A stretch of DNA of 64,000 nucleotides, taken from contig NC_044919.1 in assembly GCF_003576645.1 (NCBI RefSeq), forward strand, positions 19,814,907-19,878,906, read 5' to 3'. Made by a program: the position numbers and the translations under genes. The notes beneath the pieces are model-generated. The model made no database searches. It worked only from the letters and a program-made list of their open reading frames with translations, and was not told the origin of the DNA. Shown piece after piece: positions 43,116-56,126 of this stretch. The DNA comes from Ipomoea triloba (taxonomy: Eukaryota; Streptophyta; Magnoliopsida; Solanales; Convolvulaceae). Each line of letters opens with the position of its first letter. The first letter of the stretch is position 1.

Positions 43116-46100
43116 TTGCAGGAATTCTTTGATAGAATCATGGATCCACCTCCACCTAATGATCAAGCTTACCATAGTCATATACCATATGGAAGAAATC
43201 CCTACTATCCCTCACCACCCCAACCTTCATACCCACAACCTCAATACTATCATAACTACCATTTTCCTTACCCACCTTCTTTCCCATACTCACTACCTCC
43301 TCCACCAACTTATTACCATGAACAAGCATACGTAACACAACATTTTCAACCCCAGAGATATCCTACTCACGAGATACCTTCTCATTACCCTCAAATGCAT
43401 TTCGACGAGCCAAAACATCAAAATTCTGAAATTTTTGCGAGCTGTGATCCTGCCACGAGATCCACACGTGTGTGCGCCGGCGTGGGAGCTCACTGGAACA
43501 ATTCCACGCCGACTCACACGCGTGGTGAGGACGTGGACAGAGCCAATATATATGCCTATTCCTCTACTTCTCCAGAGTAGCCTCTTTCACCCGGAAGCAA
43601 CCAAACCACTCTCGAGCAACGCCTAACTAATTTCATCCGAGAAACGAGGGAGGAGAATGCCAGACTTAAAGAGACCATTACTAAAGAGATGCTTGGAGAA
43701 ATTCAGGAACTACGCCACGAGACACTTTCACAACTTCAAACGGTTGAAAGCACACTCACGAAAATTATGGAAATGATTCAATCTCCGGGAGAAACAGATG
43801 TGAACGCCGTAACATTGAGAAGCGGAAAAGCGCTTCCAGATGTCGTTCCACCTCCACCGCAATCCATTCCAACAGAAGAGTCAAGAGTGGACAATGAAGA
43901 GAACACCAATTCAATGCAAGCCGAACGAGCACTTGAAGAAGAACTCAGGAAGGAAGAAATACAACCACAACCTTCTCGGAAAGGAAAAGAAATCATGCAA
44001 GAACCACCGCCGGTGCCGAAAGCAAAACTTCCGTTCCCTCAGAAATTCCGCACTGATATCGACAACGCCAAATACGACAAATTCCTACAAATGCTACGCC
44101 AATTACACGTTGATATGCCATTCATCGACGCACTAGGAGAAATGCCGAGGTATGCCAAATTCCTTAAAGATCTTCTATCCAATAAAAAGAGATTAGCTGA
44201 AACTGCTACTGTTGTGCTAGGAGAGGAATATTCTGCTATATTACATAAGGATGTGCCTAGAAAATTAAAAGATCCTGGAAGCTTTACTATACCTTGTAAT
44301 ATAGGAGGAACGACTTTTAATAGAGCCTTGGCAGACCTAGGTGCTAGCATCAATCTAATGCCCTTTGCATTATATCGACAATTGAATCTAGGAACCCTTA
44401 AGCCCACGCGCATGAGCATTCAATTAGCCGACCGATCTACCAAATACCCCAGGGGTATAGTGGAAGATGTTTTAGTCCGAGTTGATAAATTTATTTTTCC
44501 CGTGGACTTTGTGATACTAGATATGGACCCAGATGTGGAGATTCCTCTCATCTTGGGCAGACCTTTCTTGGCAACTGCTAGAGCTTTAATAGATGTAGGA
44601 GAAGGCAAACTCGTCATCCGTGTAGGAGACGAGTCTGCTAGCTTCGACTTGACCAAAATTATGAAATACCCCTTAGAAGGTCATGAATGCTTTTTCGTTG
44701 ATTATGTGCATGATGAAATTGATTATCTGTGTGAAGTACCCAAAGCTAAGAGGCATGATTTTAATTGGGAATGTCCCATAGGTGTTAAGAGTTATAATGA
44801 AAGTACTTTTGAGCATGAACTTAATTCTCTACATATTGCTTTACACCGAGAGGTTGATCGTTTTAATTTGCTTAATAATAATTGTGTTTCTGAATTTGTT
44901 GAGAATATAAACTCTGTTGGAGAAGTCTCGGAGGAAACGGTTGGAAATGACGGGGATGAATTTGATGAATTTAAGGAGGAATATGATGATGAAAATGAGA
45001 ACAGGAAAGAAGACGATGAGATAATGCATGAAGGAGAATTAAAACCTCTGCCTGCTCATCTTGAGTATGCCTATTTAGGAACAGGGAAAGAATTACCAGT
45101 TGTTATTGCTACAGATCTTTCAGAAAGACAAAAAGAACAACTGATAACAGTGCTGAAAAGAAACAAAGAAGCTATAGGTTGGAAGATGACTAACTTGAAA
45201 GGGATTAATCCGGCCATTTGTACACATAAAATTCTGTTGGAAGAAGAATCCAAACCTGTGGCGCAACCGCAGCGTCGACTTAACCCGAATACATTTGAAG
45301 TCGTGAAAAACGATGTGATCAAACTTATGGATGTCGGAATGATCTACCCTATTTCGGATAGCACATGGGTCAGTCCAACTCACGTAGTACCAAAGAAAGG
45401 AGGAATTACAGTCACTGAGAATGATAACAAGGAACTCATTCCTACGAGGAAGATAACTGGATGGAGAGTCTGTATCGACTATAGAAAGCACAACGAAGCC
45501 ACCCGTAAAGACCACTTTCCATTGCCCTTTATAGATTAGATGATTGAAAGAGTGAGTGGGTACGGCTACTATTGTTTCTTGGACGGAATGAGCGGATACT
45601 TTCAAATTCCAGTAGCCTTGGAGGATCAAGAGAAAACAACGTTCACTTGTCCGTTTGGTATATTTGCCTACAGGAGAATGCCATTTGGTCTCTGTAACGC
45701 CCCCGCCACCTTTATGCGTTGTATGTTGGCTATTTTCGAAGATTTCATTGGCGATTTCATGGAAGTTTTCATGGACGATTTCACAATTTTTGGGGAAACT
45801 TTTGAAGAATGTCTTGGAAATTTGGAAAAAGTTTTGGAACGATGCCAGGAAAAGAATTTAGCATTATCCTAGGAAAAATGCTACTACATGGTCACAGAAG
45901 GAATTGTGCTTGGACATAAGATTTCAAAAAAGGGAATTGAGGTCGACAGGGCTAAGACAGCAGTTATTGAGACCCTACCACCACCGCACAATGTGACATC
46001 CTTGAGAAGTTTCTTGGGACATGTAGGATTTTATAGAAGATTCATAAAAGATTTCTCAAAAATCGCAAGGCCATTGACTAAGTTGTTAGAAAAGGACGCC

Positions 46101-47873
46101 ATCTTTGAATTAAATGAAGATGCTATGAAGGCATTCCGGAATTTAAAGGATGCCATAGTACATAATCCAATCCTTGTAGGACCAAAATGGGATCAACCCT
46201 TTGAGTTGATGTGTGACGCGAGCAATTTCGCTGTTGGAGTTGTGCTAGGGCAGAAAAATGATAAGAAATTTCAGCCTATCGCCTATGCTAGTCGAATGTT
46301 GACTAAGCCGCAGCAAACTTATACCACGACCGAGAAAGAACTTTTTGCAATCGTGTTTGCGTTAGATAAATTTAGATCATATCTCTTAATGTCAAAAGTC
46401 GTCATTCATACTGATCATGCAGCTATCAGATTTCTCATGTCTAAACCTGAAGCAAAACCAAGGTTGATCAGATGGATTTTGCTATTACAAGAATTTGACG
46501 TGACTATCGTGGACCGAAAAGGAGTTGAAAACAGTGCAGCAGATCATTTGTCAAGGTTAGAGAATGAGAAAGAACAGGATATGATTAGGGATGTGAATGA
46601 ATATTTTCTAGAGGAAAAGCTGATGGGTCTCTATCTCGCACCTTGGTATGCGGATCTGGCTAACTATCTTGTAGGGGGAGAGTTACCGGAATTTTTAAAT
46701 ACACACGCCCAAAGAAAGTTAATAGCAGAATCTCGATACTACTTCTGGGACGAGCCATATCTCTTCAAAGTATGCGCGGATCAAATAATTCGACGTTGTG
46801 TAACAGAGGCTGAAGGACATGAAATCCTTGGAGAATGCCATCGAATGGGCCATCACTCAGCTAACCGAACTACTCGGAGAGCACTTGAAGCAGGATTCTA
46901 CTGGCCCTCAATATTTCGGGACACTCAAATCTGTGTCAGAAACTGTGATAGATGTCAGCGAACTGGAAATATCACTGGAAAGGACGAAATGCCGCAAAAC
47001 TACATCTTGGCGTGCGAAATTTTTGATATATGGGGACTAGACTTTGCAGGACCATTTCCGGACTCCAAAGGTTTCAAATATATTCTTATTCCAGTGGATT
47101 ATGTCTCCAAATGGGTTGAAGCAGAAGCACTTCGGAACAATGACGCAAGAAGTGTAACAAGATTTCTAAAAAGATTATTCACAAGATTTGGAGTACCGCG
47201 AATTGTGATCAACGATAGGGGGACACACTTCAGGAACATACCCATGCGAAGATTACTTCAAAAGCAAGGTATACAACACCGGGGAGGGGTCTCGTATCAT
47301 CCTCAAACTACAAGACAAGTCGAGAATGCGAATAGAGATATTAAAGCCATATTCGAAAAGACAGTAGCTCGGCATACAAGGGATTGGGTTGACAAGCTTA
47401 ACGATGCATTATGGGCCTTCCGGACTGCTTATAAGACGCCGATAGGAACTACTCCATACAGATTGGTATATGGCAAAGCATGTCACCTTCCAGTTGAAAT
47501 CGAGCATAAGGCGTATTGGGCCATTAAAAAACTAAATGAAGATCTATTCAAAGCAGGGCAGGAGCGAATGTTTCAATTAAATGAATTGGAAGAATGACGT
47601 TTGTTAGCCTATGAGACATCCAGATCTTACAAAGAACGATCCAAGTTTTACCACAACATGCATATCAGGAAAAACAAAGAATTCATTGAGGGAGATAAAG
47701 TGTTGTTATTCAATTCCAGACTGCGATTGTTTCCTGGGAAACTTAAATCAAGATGGACTGGGCTTTATATTGTTACAAAGGTATTTCCTTACGGAACCTT
47801 GGAGATCATGCATCCAGAAAAAGGATCTTTTAAAGTAAACGGCCACCAAGTCAAGAAATATTATGGAACATAA
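43116..47873 (+). pseudogene. gag-pol: Athila gag-pol, one frame with four nonsense codons
   Basis: All parts are in the same frame. Gag tail is Pro/Tyr-rich (43116-43578) without a capsid domain. Protease has LADLGASINLMP. RT has GWRVCIDYRKHN, FGLCNAPATFMR and catalytic VFMDDFTIFG. RNase H begins at [11 protein letters not shown] with [13 protein letters not shown] and TDHAA. The integrase finger is HHSANRTT / CDRCQR, and the core has [18 protein letters not shown] and QVENANRD. It ends at TAA 47871-47873. Stops are TAG 43578, TAG 45537 (expected Gln), TAG 45870 (expected Trp) and TGA 47595. There are no frameshifts, so decay is purely by substitution, as expected from deamination of methylated C. 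Confidence 0.92.
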
Positions 47874-49434
47874 AATACGCAGGGGACGGTCCAGTGTTGC
47901 AGGCTAATACCCTGGGAAGATGAGTAGCACAATCTTCATGACATTTTCGTCGGGCTAAAGACGTTAAACGTAGCGCTAACCGGGAGGCAACCCGTTATTT
48001 ACCATGCTTTATTACTATCTTTACTTTATTTTGTCAAATAACATCCGAGTTGAAATTCCCTATTTTTGTAGACTCCATATTTCCATGCAGATCTCGTTGC
48101 AAGAACATGAGAATCATCCATCTAAGCATTTTGAAGCAATATGAAATGGGATGCTTACTAGGTCATCTACCTCTTATCCGTTGTTTATCTATTATTTGAA
48201 CCTCATGTTTTCCTTTTAAAGTGTGGAAAATGCATGTTTTGTTGTTTCTTTATTCTATTACATTCTACGTCAACATCGAGGACGATGTTTGGTCTAAAGT
48301 GTGGAAAGAGCCGTAGCTGTGCTTGAAATGAAAATCTTAATTAAGAGCTCTATCTCATTTGTTTGAAAAATAATCAAGCCACAAGCATGTGTTGTTATTC
48401 ATTCTATCTTTGGATAATGCTAAATCTGTGCCAAAAAGTTTACTCTTTGAATAACCTTGGAAGTACCCCTACCTTGACCTTTAAAATTTTGAAAAAGTTG
48501 TATGCTTGTGTGGTATTCATCTCATATTTTGCAAAGACCTTAGTTAAGGATCTCTCGAAGTGGGAGTGTGCAACCCCTAATTTCAGAAAGATAAGTTAAG
48601 CAAAGCCCGGAATTGAATAATCATAGAATAGAACATGGGGCAAAAGGAGAGCTTTCTGTGAGCATTGAGAGAAATATCCCCGCTTCCCAAGTAAAAGGCA
48701 TGAGGGGTTGTCATTCGGAGAAATGAGTAGAAAAGGCAAAAAGGCCAATCCCCGAGATAAGATACGAGGAAAGCCATCTCGCTAGGTGGTGAACAACCAT
48801 AGTCTCCTAAATACACAAATGTTATATCTGGAGTCGGATGCTCACAATAAAATGACCCTAGGAGATGAGAAAATTAAGATGAGGGAAGCCGCTTCGCTAG
48901 GATTCAAGCACCCATTGCACTGCCTTCGAAAAAGCATGGAGCTCCATGTGAAGTCGGGTTGCTTGACGATGTTACCCTAGGAAGTGAGAAAAATGAGTAA
49001 CCGCCCAAGCCACTGGCGGAGAGAGGCCCATGGATCTATTTTCACTTACTTTTATGTTGGGCTTTGGCGTTTAGGGATGCCGTTTGATTAGGTTTTGTAC
49101 ATCGTTCCCACTAGGGGGATCAGCTTAAGGCCTTTGCACAATGAGAGGTGAATGAAATTTTGGACTGCATGCTTGATATTGTGAAAACTAATTAACTGTC
49201 CAACTTGTGACCAAAAGGGGTTTCGCTTTGTTTGAATATTCATAGTAGTGTATGGCACGTTTTTATCATTCCTTAAAGATATTGTGAAGGATTTCACATC
49301 TCTTGGTAGATTGTGTTTTGAATGAATGTTTATCATTGAGCATATCTTTAAGCTTAGATACTTTTGGCATCTAAATGAGAAGGTTTTGAATGTACAATTT
49401 GCTCGTGGACGAGCAATCTAAAGTGTGGAAACTT
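47874..49434 (+). other. Athila 3' region with two hairpin-purine modules
   Basis: Non-coding. It begins with the family mark ACGTTAAACGTAGCGCTAACC and GGGAGGCAACCCG. A hairpin at 48272-48289 (AACATCG, loop AGGA, CGATGTT) is followed by TCTAAAGTGTGGAAA. A second hairpin at 49399-49416 (TTGCTCG, loop TGGA, CGAGCAA) is followed by the same 15 bases directly before the 3' LTR, where the PPT must be. Short ORFs inside (for example 48363-48599) show nothing recognisable; no env. Confidence 0.75.
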
Positions 49435-50757
49435 TGTTAGATGCCAAAAGTACCTATTTATCTGTAACTTATTAAGTTGATTTCTTGCTAAAAATAAAGT
49501 CTTAGAGAGTGCAATTACGTGTTTACATGCTATTTTACTAACAAATTGCAAATGAGTTCTGTGTGGAGTGGTTTCAAGAATTCCCATAGGAATGAAGGCT
49601 GAAATCAACCAAAAGAGAGCATAAACCGTTGAAAGGAAGAATCAATCCCCATGGGAACACACGAAGACCAAACCGGAAACAACAAAAGGAAACGGAAATG
49701 AAGAATCAACGCCCACGAGCCTCACACGCATGTGAGCTGGCGTGGAAATATTCCAGTAACCGTCCACGCCAGTCCACACGCGTGTGGCAGACGTGGGGCG
49801 GCACCAGAAAACCTACGCGATGTTTTAGTATTTAAGGGACATTTCAGCTAGGTTTAGAGATTCTTTTGTCACATTTTTCTATTCTACATTTTAGGTTAGG
49901 TTTAGATAGGATTAGAAGAGGAGGAGGAGCTCTTGGAGAAGAAAACTAGATCTCCATAGCCTTGAAGATCTTTTGGGTAACTTCTTTCATTAAAGACTTG
50001 TTTTCTCTTTGGCTTTCTCTTGCCTTTCCTTTTCCTTAAAGTTGTTTGCTTTTTATATTGATCTTGTAGATATGTTTTCCTATTTTGATGCTTTAATGTT
50101 GTTAAAGCCTATAAGTGGCTAATCCCTAGGATAGAGGCTAGATTGAATGGATGATTGGTGTTCATGATCTAATTTGATTAATGAGTTTTGATTTCTTTGG
50201 GGAATGTTGAATCTGTGTGTATGTTTTGTATGATCTTGTTGGATCGAGGACCCCGATCTCTCCAAGAGTATAGGATCATCTCTTTGGCGAGATATCGCAA
50301 AGAGATGTAGCCCACTACCCACATCTCCCGCTCTCAATCTGAGAAGATGAGATCCGGAGGGAACTTGTAGACAAAGTGTTTGATAAAATTCCCCAACCGA
50401 CTGAGGATTGGGAGCTTGAGTGTGACACCACTCAGGACAATGTTCCAAGCTCCTTCAACCGTAACTCAATAGAAATCAATACTCTACCTCGCACCTTTTA
50501 CCAATCTCCATGATATCTTAGCCCCATCTGCCTTTATTTCCCTTTGTTCACTTCTTTATTTCATCAACCTTTGCCCTTTTAAATATTCCCTTCTCACCTA
50601 TATCCACATGCTCCAACTTAACGTTATTCAAACAAACCAAGGTAGCAAAGCCGTATATTCTCCAATTTGCCATCCGCGAGAGATACGACACTCGGGGAGC
50701 TTATGACTCTTCGTTTTATCACCATTCACCTTCACTCCCACTAAATTACATCCTTCA
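49435..50757 (+). repeat. Athila 3' LTR
   Basis: Starts TGTTAGATGCC and ends CCTTCA; 1323 bp, gap-free against 41595-42917. Confidence 0.92.
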
Positions 50758-50989
50758 ACCGCCTATCCAATAGAGTCGAAGCTCAATATCACCTATCCAA
50801 TTGAGTCATGCTCACATATGACAAGTAACCAAGAGCCAAAGCTCAAATGCCACCTATCCAATTAAACCGAAGCTCAAATGCCGCAAATCCAAGGTTTCAT
50901 ACATAAATATATAGCGTCCAAGGAATAATTCTCAAGAATCCAAAGATCATAATATATACCAAGATCACATCCAATACAAAAGAAGAATA

Positions 50990-50992
<3 letters not shown>

Positions 50993-51034
<42 letters not shown>

Positions 51035-51124
51035 GCGAACTGCAATTGCCACCATAAGATTAATCCAATCTAACGACACAGATGCAGCCGCACGACCGCA
51101 TGGGAGCTCACCGCCGCATTTGAG

Positions 51125-51160
<36 letters not shown>
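50993..51160. repeat. Two (TA)n microsatellites in the Tekay-like LTR
   Basis: TA tracts at about 50995-51033 and 51126-51157 flank a 90-bp GC-richer stretch with no recognisable feature. Nothing coding is visible in 51160-52529. Confidence 0.9.
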
Positions 51161-51164
<4 letters not shown>

Positions 51165-52529
51165 TACACACACACTCATGAAATGATTAACAAAACCAAT
51201 ACTTATAGAATATAGCCAAAAAGGACAAAACCAATGATATTCAACAAATACTCAGTATAGAGATCAAGAACTATGGATTAATACTCAACAATCAAAGTAC
51301 TCAACATAACTCTTAGTAGCCACATCTTGAACTAGAGATAGAATAACAACGCACTGGAGATTAAAATACACATTGGAACAGAACTCGGACACAGTTTACG
51401 GTAAAGGGTGACGGTACACACCTTTCCGCCATATTATACCACAAGGTCACACGATCAAGGCCGGTAGGCTACACCACACCACCAACCCCCACCTCTACAC
51501 AACTAACAGGCAGCTCTCACAGTAAGGGCAATACCGTTAAGGTGCAACGATAATGAACAGATATTCAGACCCAGAACAAAATACACGAATCAGACAGTAG
51601 CTCAACCACATCTCAGAATATACATTTTCAGAAGTCAATAAATCACATGAAATCCCTTAGAAAACAATAGACACACCAAGAATCAAGAACAACCAAATAT
51701 AGCCCAAGAATACACAATGATCAACTCAAGAACAAAGCACAACACAATAACATCTAAGAAATATACTCAAGGATTCCAAATACACACCAAATCATATAAT
51801 AGAGTGAAATTAGATTTGCAAGACATGGGATTTTACCTTTCAAGCTAGCTAAAGACACCAAAATCCTTCCAAGATCACCCTATCATGTCATCTCCACCTT
51901 GATCATCTAGGAACCTAAAACCCCAAAGCAAGAATAAGGTATAGCTATAAAGATTAAGGAAAAAGAAGAAAAAATGCAACATAAGGATGAATCTTACCTT
52001 CTATTAGCTTATAGAATCCTAAAAGATGAATCTTTACTTGGTTTCCTTGGAATATGATGAAGATGAATTCCTATAGTCTAAGGAGTTGAGAGTGGTGTGA
52101 GGTTGAAGAGGAGAGGGGAGAGAGAGACTGAAATGCCAGGTCATCGTATCTTGTATGAGAGGAATATATAACAGATGAAATTATATACATACATATATTA
52201 TGTATTTTAGGTTAGGAAGGATAAGATATGAGCCCTTTAGAATAGAGAGTGGTCATTCCTTTTATTTAAAAATTATTCATGAAGACAAGGCTTAATTTAA
52301 TATAAATTTGGACCAAATAGAATTTAATATACATACATATACATAAGAGGAATAAAAGCTCTAGATTAAATATGCCATATGCATTAATTATAAAGATTGG
52401 GCTTTTGGAATAAATTTTCTAGATTATGAGTTATTCATTAAATCAAGGAATTGGGATAAATTAAATAATAACTCCTCAGAAAAATGATTTACTAGAATAA
52501 TACGGGTTAAATTATTTCAGGGTGTCACA

Positions 52530-52677
52530 AACCAGCCCCATCATCAACCAATTCCATCTCCAACACATCAAATTGTAATTGTTTTTGTTCCTGGTGATTT
52601 TTTTAGGAAAAGGTCGTGCAACGTTGGATTTCTTCGGAGAATTGATTCTTGAGTTCATCCCCAAAGGATCCGTATCC
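52530..52677 (+). repeat. LTR-end relic, inverted partner of 56150-56296
   Basis: It shares AACCAGCCCC, ATCAACCAATTCCATCTCC, GGAGAATTGATTCTTGAG and AAGGATCCGT with the reverse complement of 56150-56296 at roughly 80 percent by eye. It starts exactly at the end of the Tekay-like LTR and leads into an Athila-like pol fragment. Confidence 0.65.
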
Positions 52678-53235
52678 CTTTGCTTAGAAAATTACATCTT
52701 GATATGCCTTTCTTACATGCTTTGGGCAGTGTCCCTATATATGGTTGCCATTTATGAAGTTGTTGAAACACAAAGAAGGGGTGAAAATGTGAAAAATGCT
52801 TACTTGAACGAAGAGTGTTCGATCATGCTTCACAAGGGGCACCTACGAACATCATGCCTTCTTTAGTATTTGATAGATTGTTATTGCCCTCGTTGACCCC
52901 GACTCATCTCATAATCTGCCTTGCCAATGGGGTCCATTCAATACCCAAAAGACATGACATAAGGTATGTTAGTGAGGGTGAAGGGCTTCATAATTCCTGT
53001 GGATTTTGTTGTGTTGGATGTTGGGAAAGATGACCTTGATGTTTCTTTGATACTTGGGAGGCTGTTTTTGGCCACTTATCGTGCTATCACTAACGTTGGC
53101 ACTTGTAAGTTAACTTTGAGGATTGATGATGAAGAGGCTAAGTTTGATATGACCAAAATTGAGAATGTTGGAAAAATTAGTAGAAAAAGTAAGGTCAAGA
53201 CCAAATATTCTTGGAAAAGTGAGGATTTGTTGTAG
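52678..53235 (+). pseudogene. Athila-like protease fragment
   Basis: Broken frames match the Athila protease region. An LHLDMPFLHALG-like start corresponds to LHVDMPFIDALG of the complete element. An inner part near MPSLVFDRLLL follows. A good stretch at 52966-53235 (VRVKGFIIPVDFVVLDV, LILGRLFLATYRA, FDMTKI) corresponds to VRVDKFIFPVDFVILDM onward. At least two frame shifts occur. RT and everything after are deleted. Confidence 0.8.
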
Positions 53236-53680
53236 AAAAAAGATTGGGTGAGTAAGATGTGCTTTCAACCAAAGGGATTTGATGTGATGTGACAAGGTGT
53301 TGGCATGGTATGTGTAGCCAAGGACGTTAAATGTAGCGGCGCTTCTTGGGGTGCAACCCAAGGTTCTTATGTAAATATTTTAATTTATTTTCTAGTTTTC
53401 TTGTGTTTTTAGAACTAACTCTTGTAGGGACATACTTGAAATGGAATACTATGGAGGAAAATGTGCAAAAAAGTTGGAGAAAATTGTCAAGGCTCTCCCC
53501 ACGATCATGGGAGAGGCCTTGGTCGGGACTGATTCCTAATCACAAGCTCCTTACGATCGTGGGGGAGGTCGTGATCGGTTCTGAACCATGGTCATGAACT
53601 CCCCACGGTTGTGGTAAAGTTTGTGATAGGGTCTGGACCCTGGTCACGACCCGGCCACGGGACATAGTAGAGGTACAAAG
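53236..53680 (+). other. Athila-like 3' mark and GC-rich inverted-repeat patch
   Basis: GGACGTTAAATGTAGCGGCGC and GGGGTGCAACCC (53318-53362) match the 3' mark of the complete Athila. They follow a protease stop by about 85 bp, so pol was deleted between. At 53495-53665 lies a GC-rich patch with repeated CCACGATC/GATCGTGGG arms. This is analogous to the CG-rich patch in the complete element's LTR and suggests that LTR sequence starts nearby. 53681-54530 is AT-rich with nothing recognisable. Confidence 0.55.
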
Positions 53681-54539
53681 TTTTACCCTTTAAATACTCC
53701 CATTCTTCATTCTATCTTTCTTCCCCACGAAAATCAAACCTACACACGAAGGTATTGCTCCCATTGTTCATATTTCTCTAATCTTTTGAGCCCCAAAGCT
53801 TTAATCTCTTCAAAGAATCATCCATTTAAGGTAAGAACTTCAATCTTACATCTTCCATCTTTAAGTTCTTGAAGTTTTTTTCTCTCTAGAAATTGGATTG
53901 TTAGTCTACATTATTCCATACTTGTTGATGATTGAAACATGAATATATTGCTCATTCTTGCATGTTAGAACACTTTTATGATGAAAACTTGTGGACATTT
54001 AATTGAACTCTTGTGATTGCAAAACATTGAAGAACCCTAGTTTCAATTTGGAAATTTTACAAATGCATTTGTTGATAAGTTGTTGCATGATTTAAATTGA
54101 AGTTAGAATTGTGTTCCTATATGTTTTCCATGATCCATTGTGATGAGAATTGCACTTTTATTACACTTGTTGTTCACTTTTGAATAATTCACATGCTATT
54201 GACTCCATTGTTGCATTGAAGAAGAAGTTGACTTGTTGACCATGAATATGAAATTCACTTGAAAATATTTTCCTGAATATGATGATTGGTCTATTTGCTA
54301 TGCTCTGAATATGATTGTTCTAAGGATATTTTGAGATGAATTGGTAAAAAAAAAAAAGGAGAGGAATTCGTAAAAGAGATGAGGAATTATGAAAAAAAAA
54401 TAGAGAGGAAACAGAAGAGGATTTTGTGAGGCAAGTTTTGTGATTGCTATTGTCTTGACTGTGGTGAGAATTGATGAGTGTGTGCTATATTTTTCACTTG
54501 TGGATCATGGGGAATGGAATCCTTTGTTTTAAGACTTTG

Positions 54540-55255
54540 TAGGGAGACATACCAAGAAGAAAGGAGTATGCTAGAAAGAGAAAGCATGATGTTGCTAGAA
54601 CTAGCTGAGAACCGGAGGTAGATGAGCGTTCAGATGATGAGGAGAATTGGGAAGAAGAAGAGCAAGATACATTGTCGGGAATAGGAGATTGCAATTGAGT
54701 GCCACGGATTTGGGAAAATGGTTCGTTTGGGAGCTGCTACGGGGTGCAAAAATTGGTCTCACACCCTAATGGTTGAAAATCTATGAATGGAGAGAAAACA
54801 CATATGACCCTTTGGTGTATGAATTTGTGGCAACCCTCAAGACTTGGAAAGAGAGATACCATAACAAATCATCCATCTCATTCACCCCTTTCCAACATGG
54901 AATACAAAATATCGGTGAATGAGTTGGGAGTTCTTTTAGGACTTCACATCGAAGGAGACTAAAGAAACTCATGCTATTTAGGCTACCATGCCGACTTTTA
55001 TTACAATAGGGAGGTCACAACGTATTGGAGAAAGCTATACAACGATGTGGTGGTTTGGGATGCGGTAAAGACCAATGCAAAGTGCATTGTGATGAATGAT
55101 ATGAAGCCAATTCGGTATGTGTTGGCAGTGAACTTCACAGGGAGAATTTCTAATTTTCACAAAGTTTACCAGAATGGCCTCTATCATTTATGGAGTTTGG
55201 AGATGGGAAAAACCGTGAACATGGGTGTGGTGTGCAAGAAATGGTTGACCACCTA
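54540..55255 (+). pseudogene. Athila ORF-1-type protein remnant
   Basis: Coding-like pieces in shifting frames: an acidic and basic N-terminal stretch (RRKEYARKRKHDVA, DDEENWEEEEQD), YDPLVYEFVATLKTW, then EYKISVNELGVLLGLHIEGD, NREVTTYWRKLYND and RYVLAVNFTGRISNFHKV with LYHLWSLEMGK. The order of short-motif, IF-GR-like and LW blocks resembles the plant Athila ORF-1/putative transposon protein family. Several stops and one shift near 54900 disable it. 55256-56126 has no recognisable gene. Confidence 0.5.
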
Positions 55256-56126
55256 AAGTCAAGACAACACCACCAACATCTTTATTGGGCCCTAGCTCTC
55301 TAGGCTTTGTCAAGGCCTTGATTTAGAATGAAAATTGACGAGAGAAGAGAGTTGCTTTAATGTTATTCATCACCATAGCCAAACTCAATCGAGCAAAGCT
55401 CACCCCGATTGAAGAAGGTGAAGAAGAGGCCCCAACTAAAACACCTATTCCAAGCATGCCCAAAATTCCTTCACACTTTGCAACCGCCCATGATTGGGAT
55501 TCAACTTCATCTTGAGCACATGACGGACTTGAGGACACAAAGAGAAGAGATCTGGAGGCATGGCCAGGCTATTGAGGACCTTTAGTTCTAATTCACTCAT
55601 CACTTTTACCCACCATTCTTTGATGGTGGTGGATGATGTGAAACAATGAACACTAAACTAAAAAACCACAAGGAACGGCAACCAAATCTGGACAGATTTC
55701 ACAGTAACTTTGAAGAATTTTCAGGAATTTTAAGGATGATATTTTGACACAAAATTTTTATGGAACTACATAAGGTCAAGTTTCATATCTCCAGGAAAAA
55801 AAATTCAATTGAGAATATAGAAATAGTTGTTTTGAAGTTCACTTTCTAAAGTAGCAGGTTGGAAATTCTAGCAGAAACTAGATCAAATGAAGATCAGATT
55901 TCAACAAATTTTCTATGTTTGTGTATGAATAATTTTAGCCATATTTTTACATGCAATATTTGTGAGTTATCTACTACCAAAAAAAATTTTAGATAAAAAA
56001 AATAGCAGTAACAGTTTTTTTGGGTTTTTATTTCTGACAGTGTAGATCGAAAAATTTTTTGGCAGCTAGAAAACATAACCTGTATTGTTGGGTAAAATCA
56101 CGATCTTTTTTTGTGCATGGAATCAA

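Larger units (their letters stand above)
41595..50757 (+). mobile_element. Complete Athila-type Ty3/gypsy retrotransposon (9163 bp)
   Basis: It has two LTRs of 1323 bp each, a tRNA-Asp-type PBS, one gag-pol reading frame, and a 1.5-kb 3' region ending in a purine-rich GTGTGGAAAC tract. The flanking duplication is GCCGC on the left and ACCGC on the right (one mutation). It sits in the Tekay-like LTR. About 30 differences between LTRs were counted by eye (about 2.4 percent). Gag appears to lack its capsid part, and there is no recognisable env-like ORF, so it is not autonomous even apart from its stop codons. Confidence 0.92.
37539..52529 (-). repeat. 5' LTR of the Tekay-like element, split by three insertions
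   Basis: The left end is TGTAACACCCC at 37539 and the right end GGGTGTCACA at 52529. The pieces are 37539-37778, 40689-41132, 41522-41594 and 50758-52529, together about 2.5 kb. A solo LTR, a hAT MITE and an Athila element separate them, each with matching target duplications, so the LTR can be followed across. It includes a short repeat (CTATCCAATAGAG.CGAAGCTCAA) on both sides of the Athila insertion. No gene is present in the LTR pieces. Confidence 0.75.
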
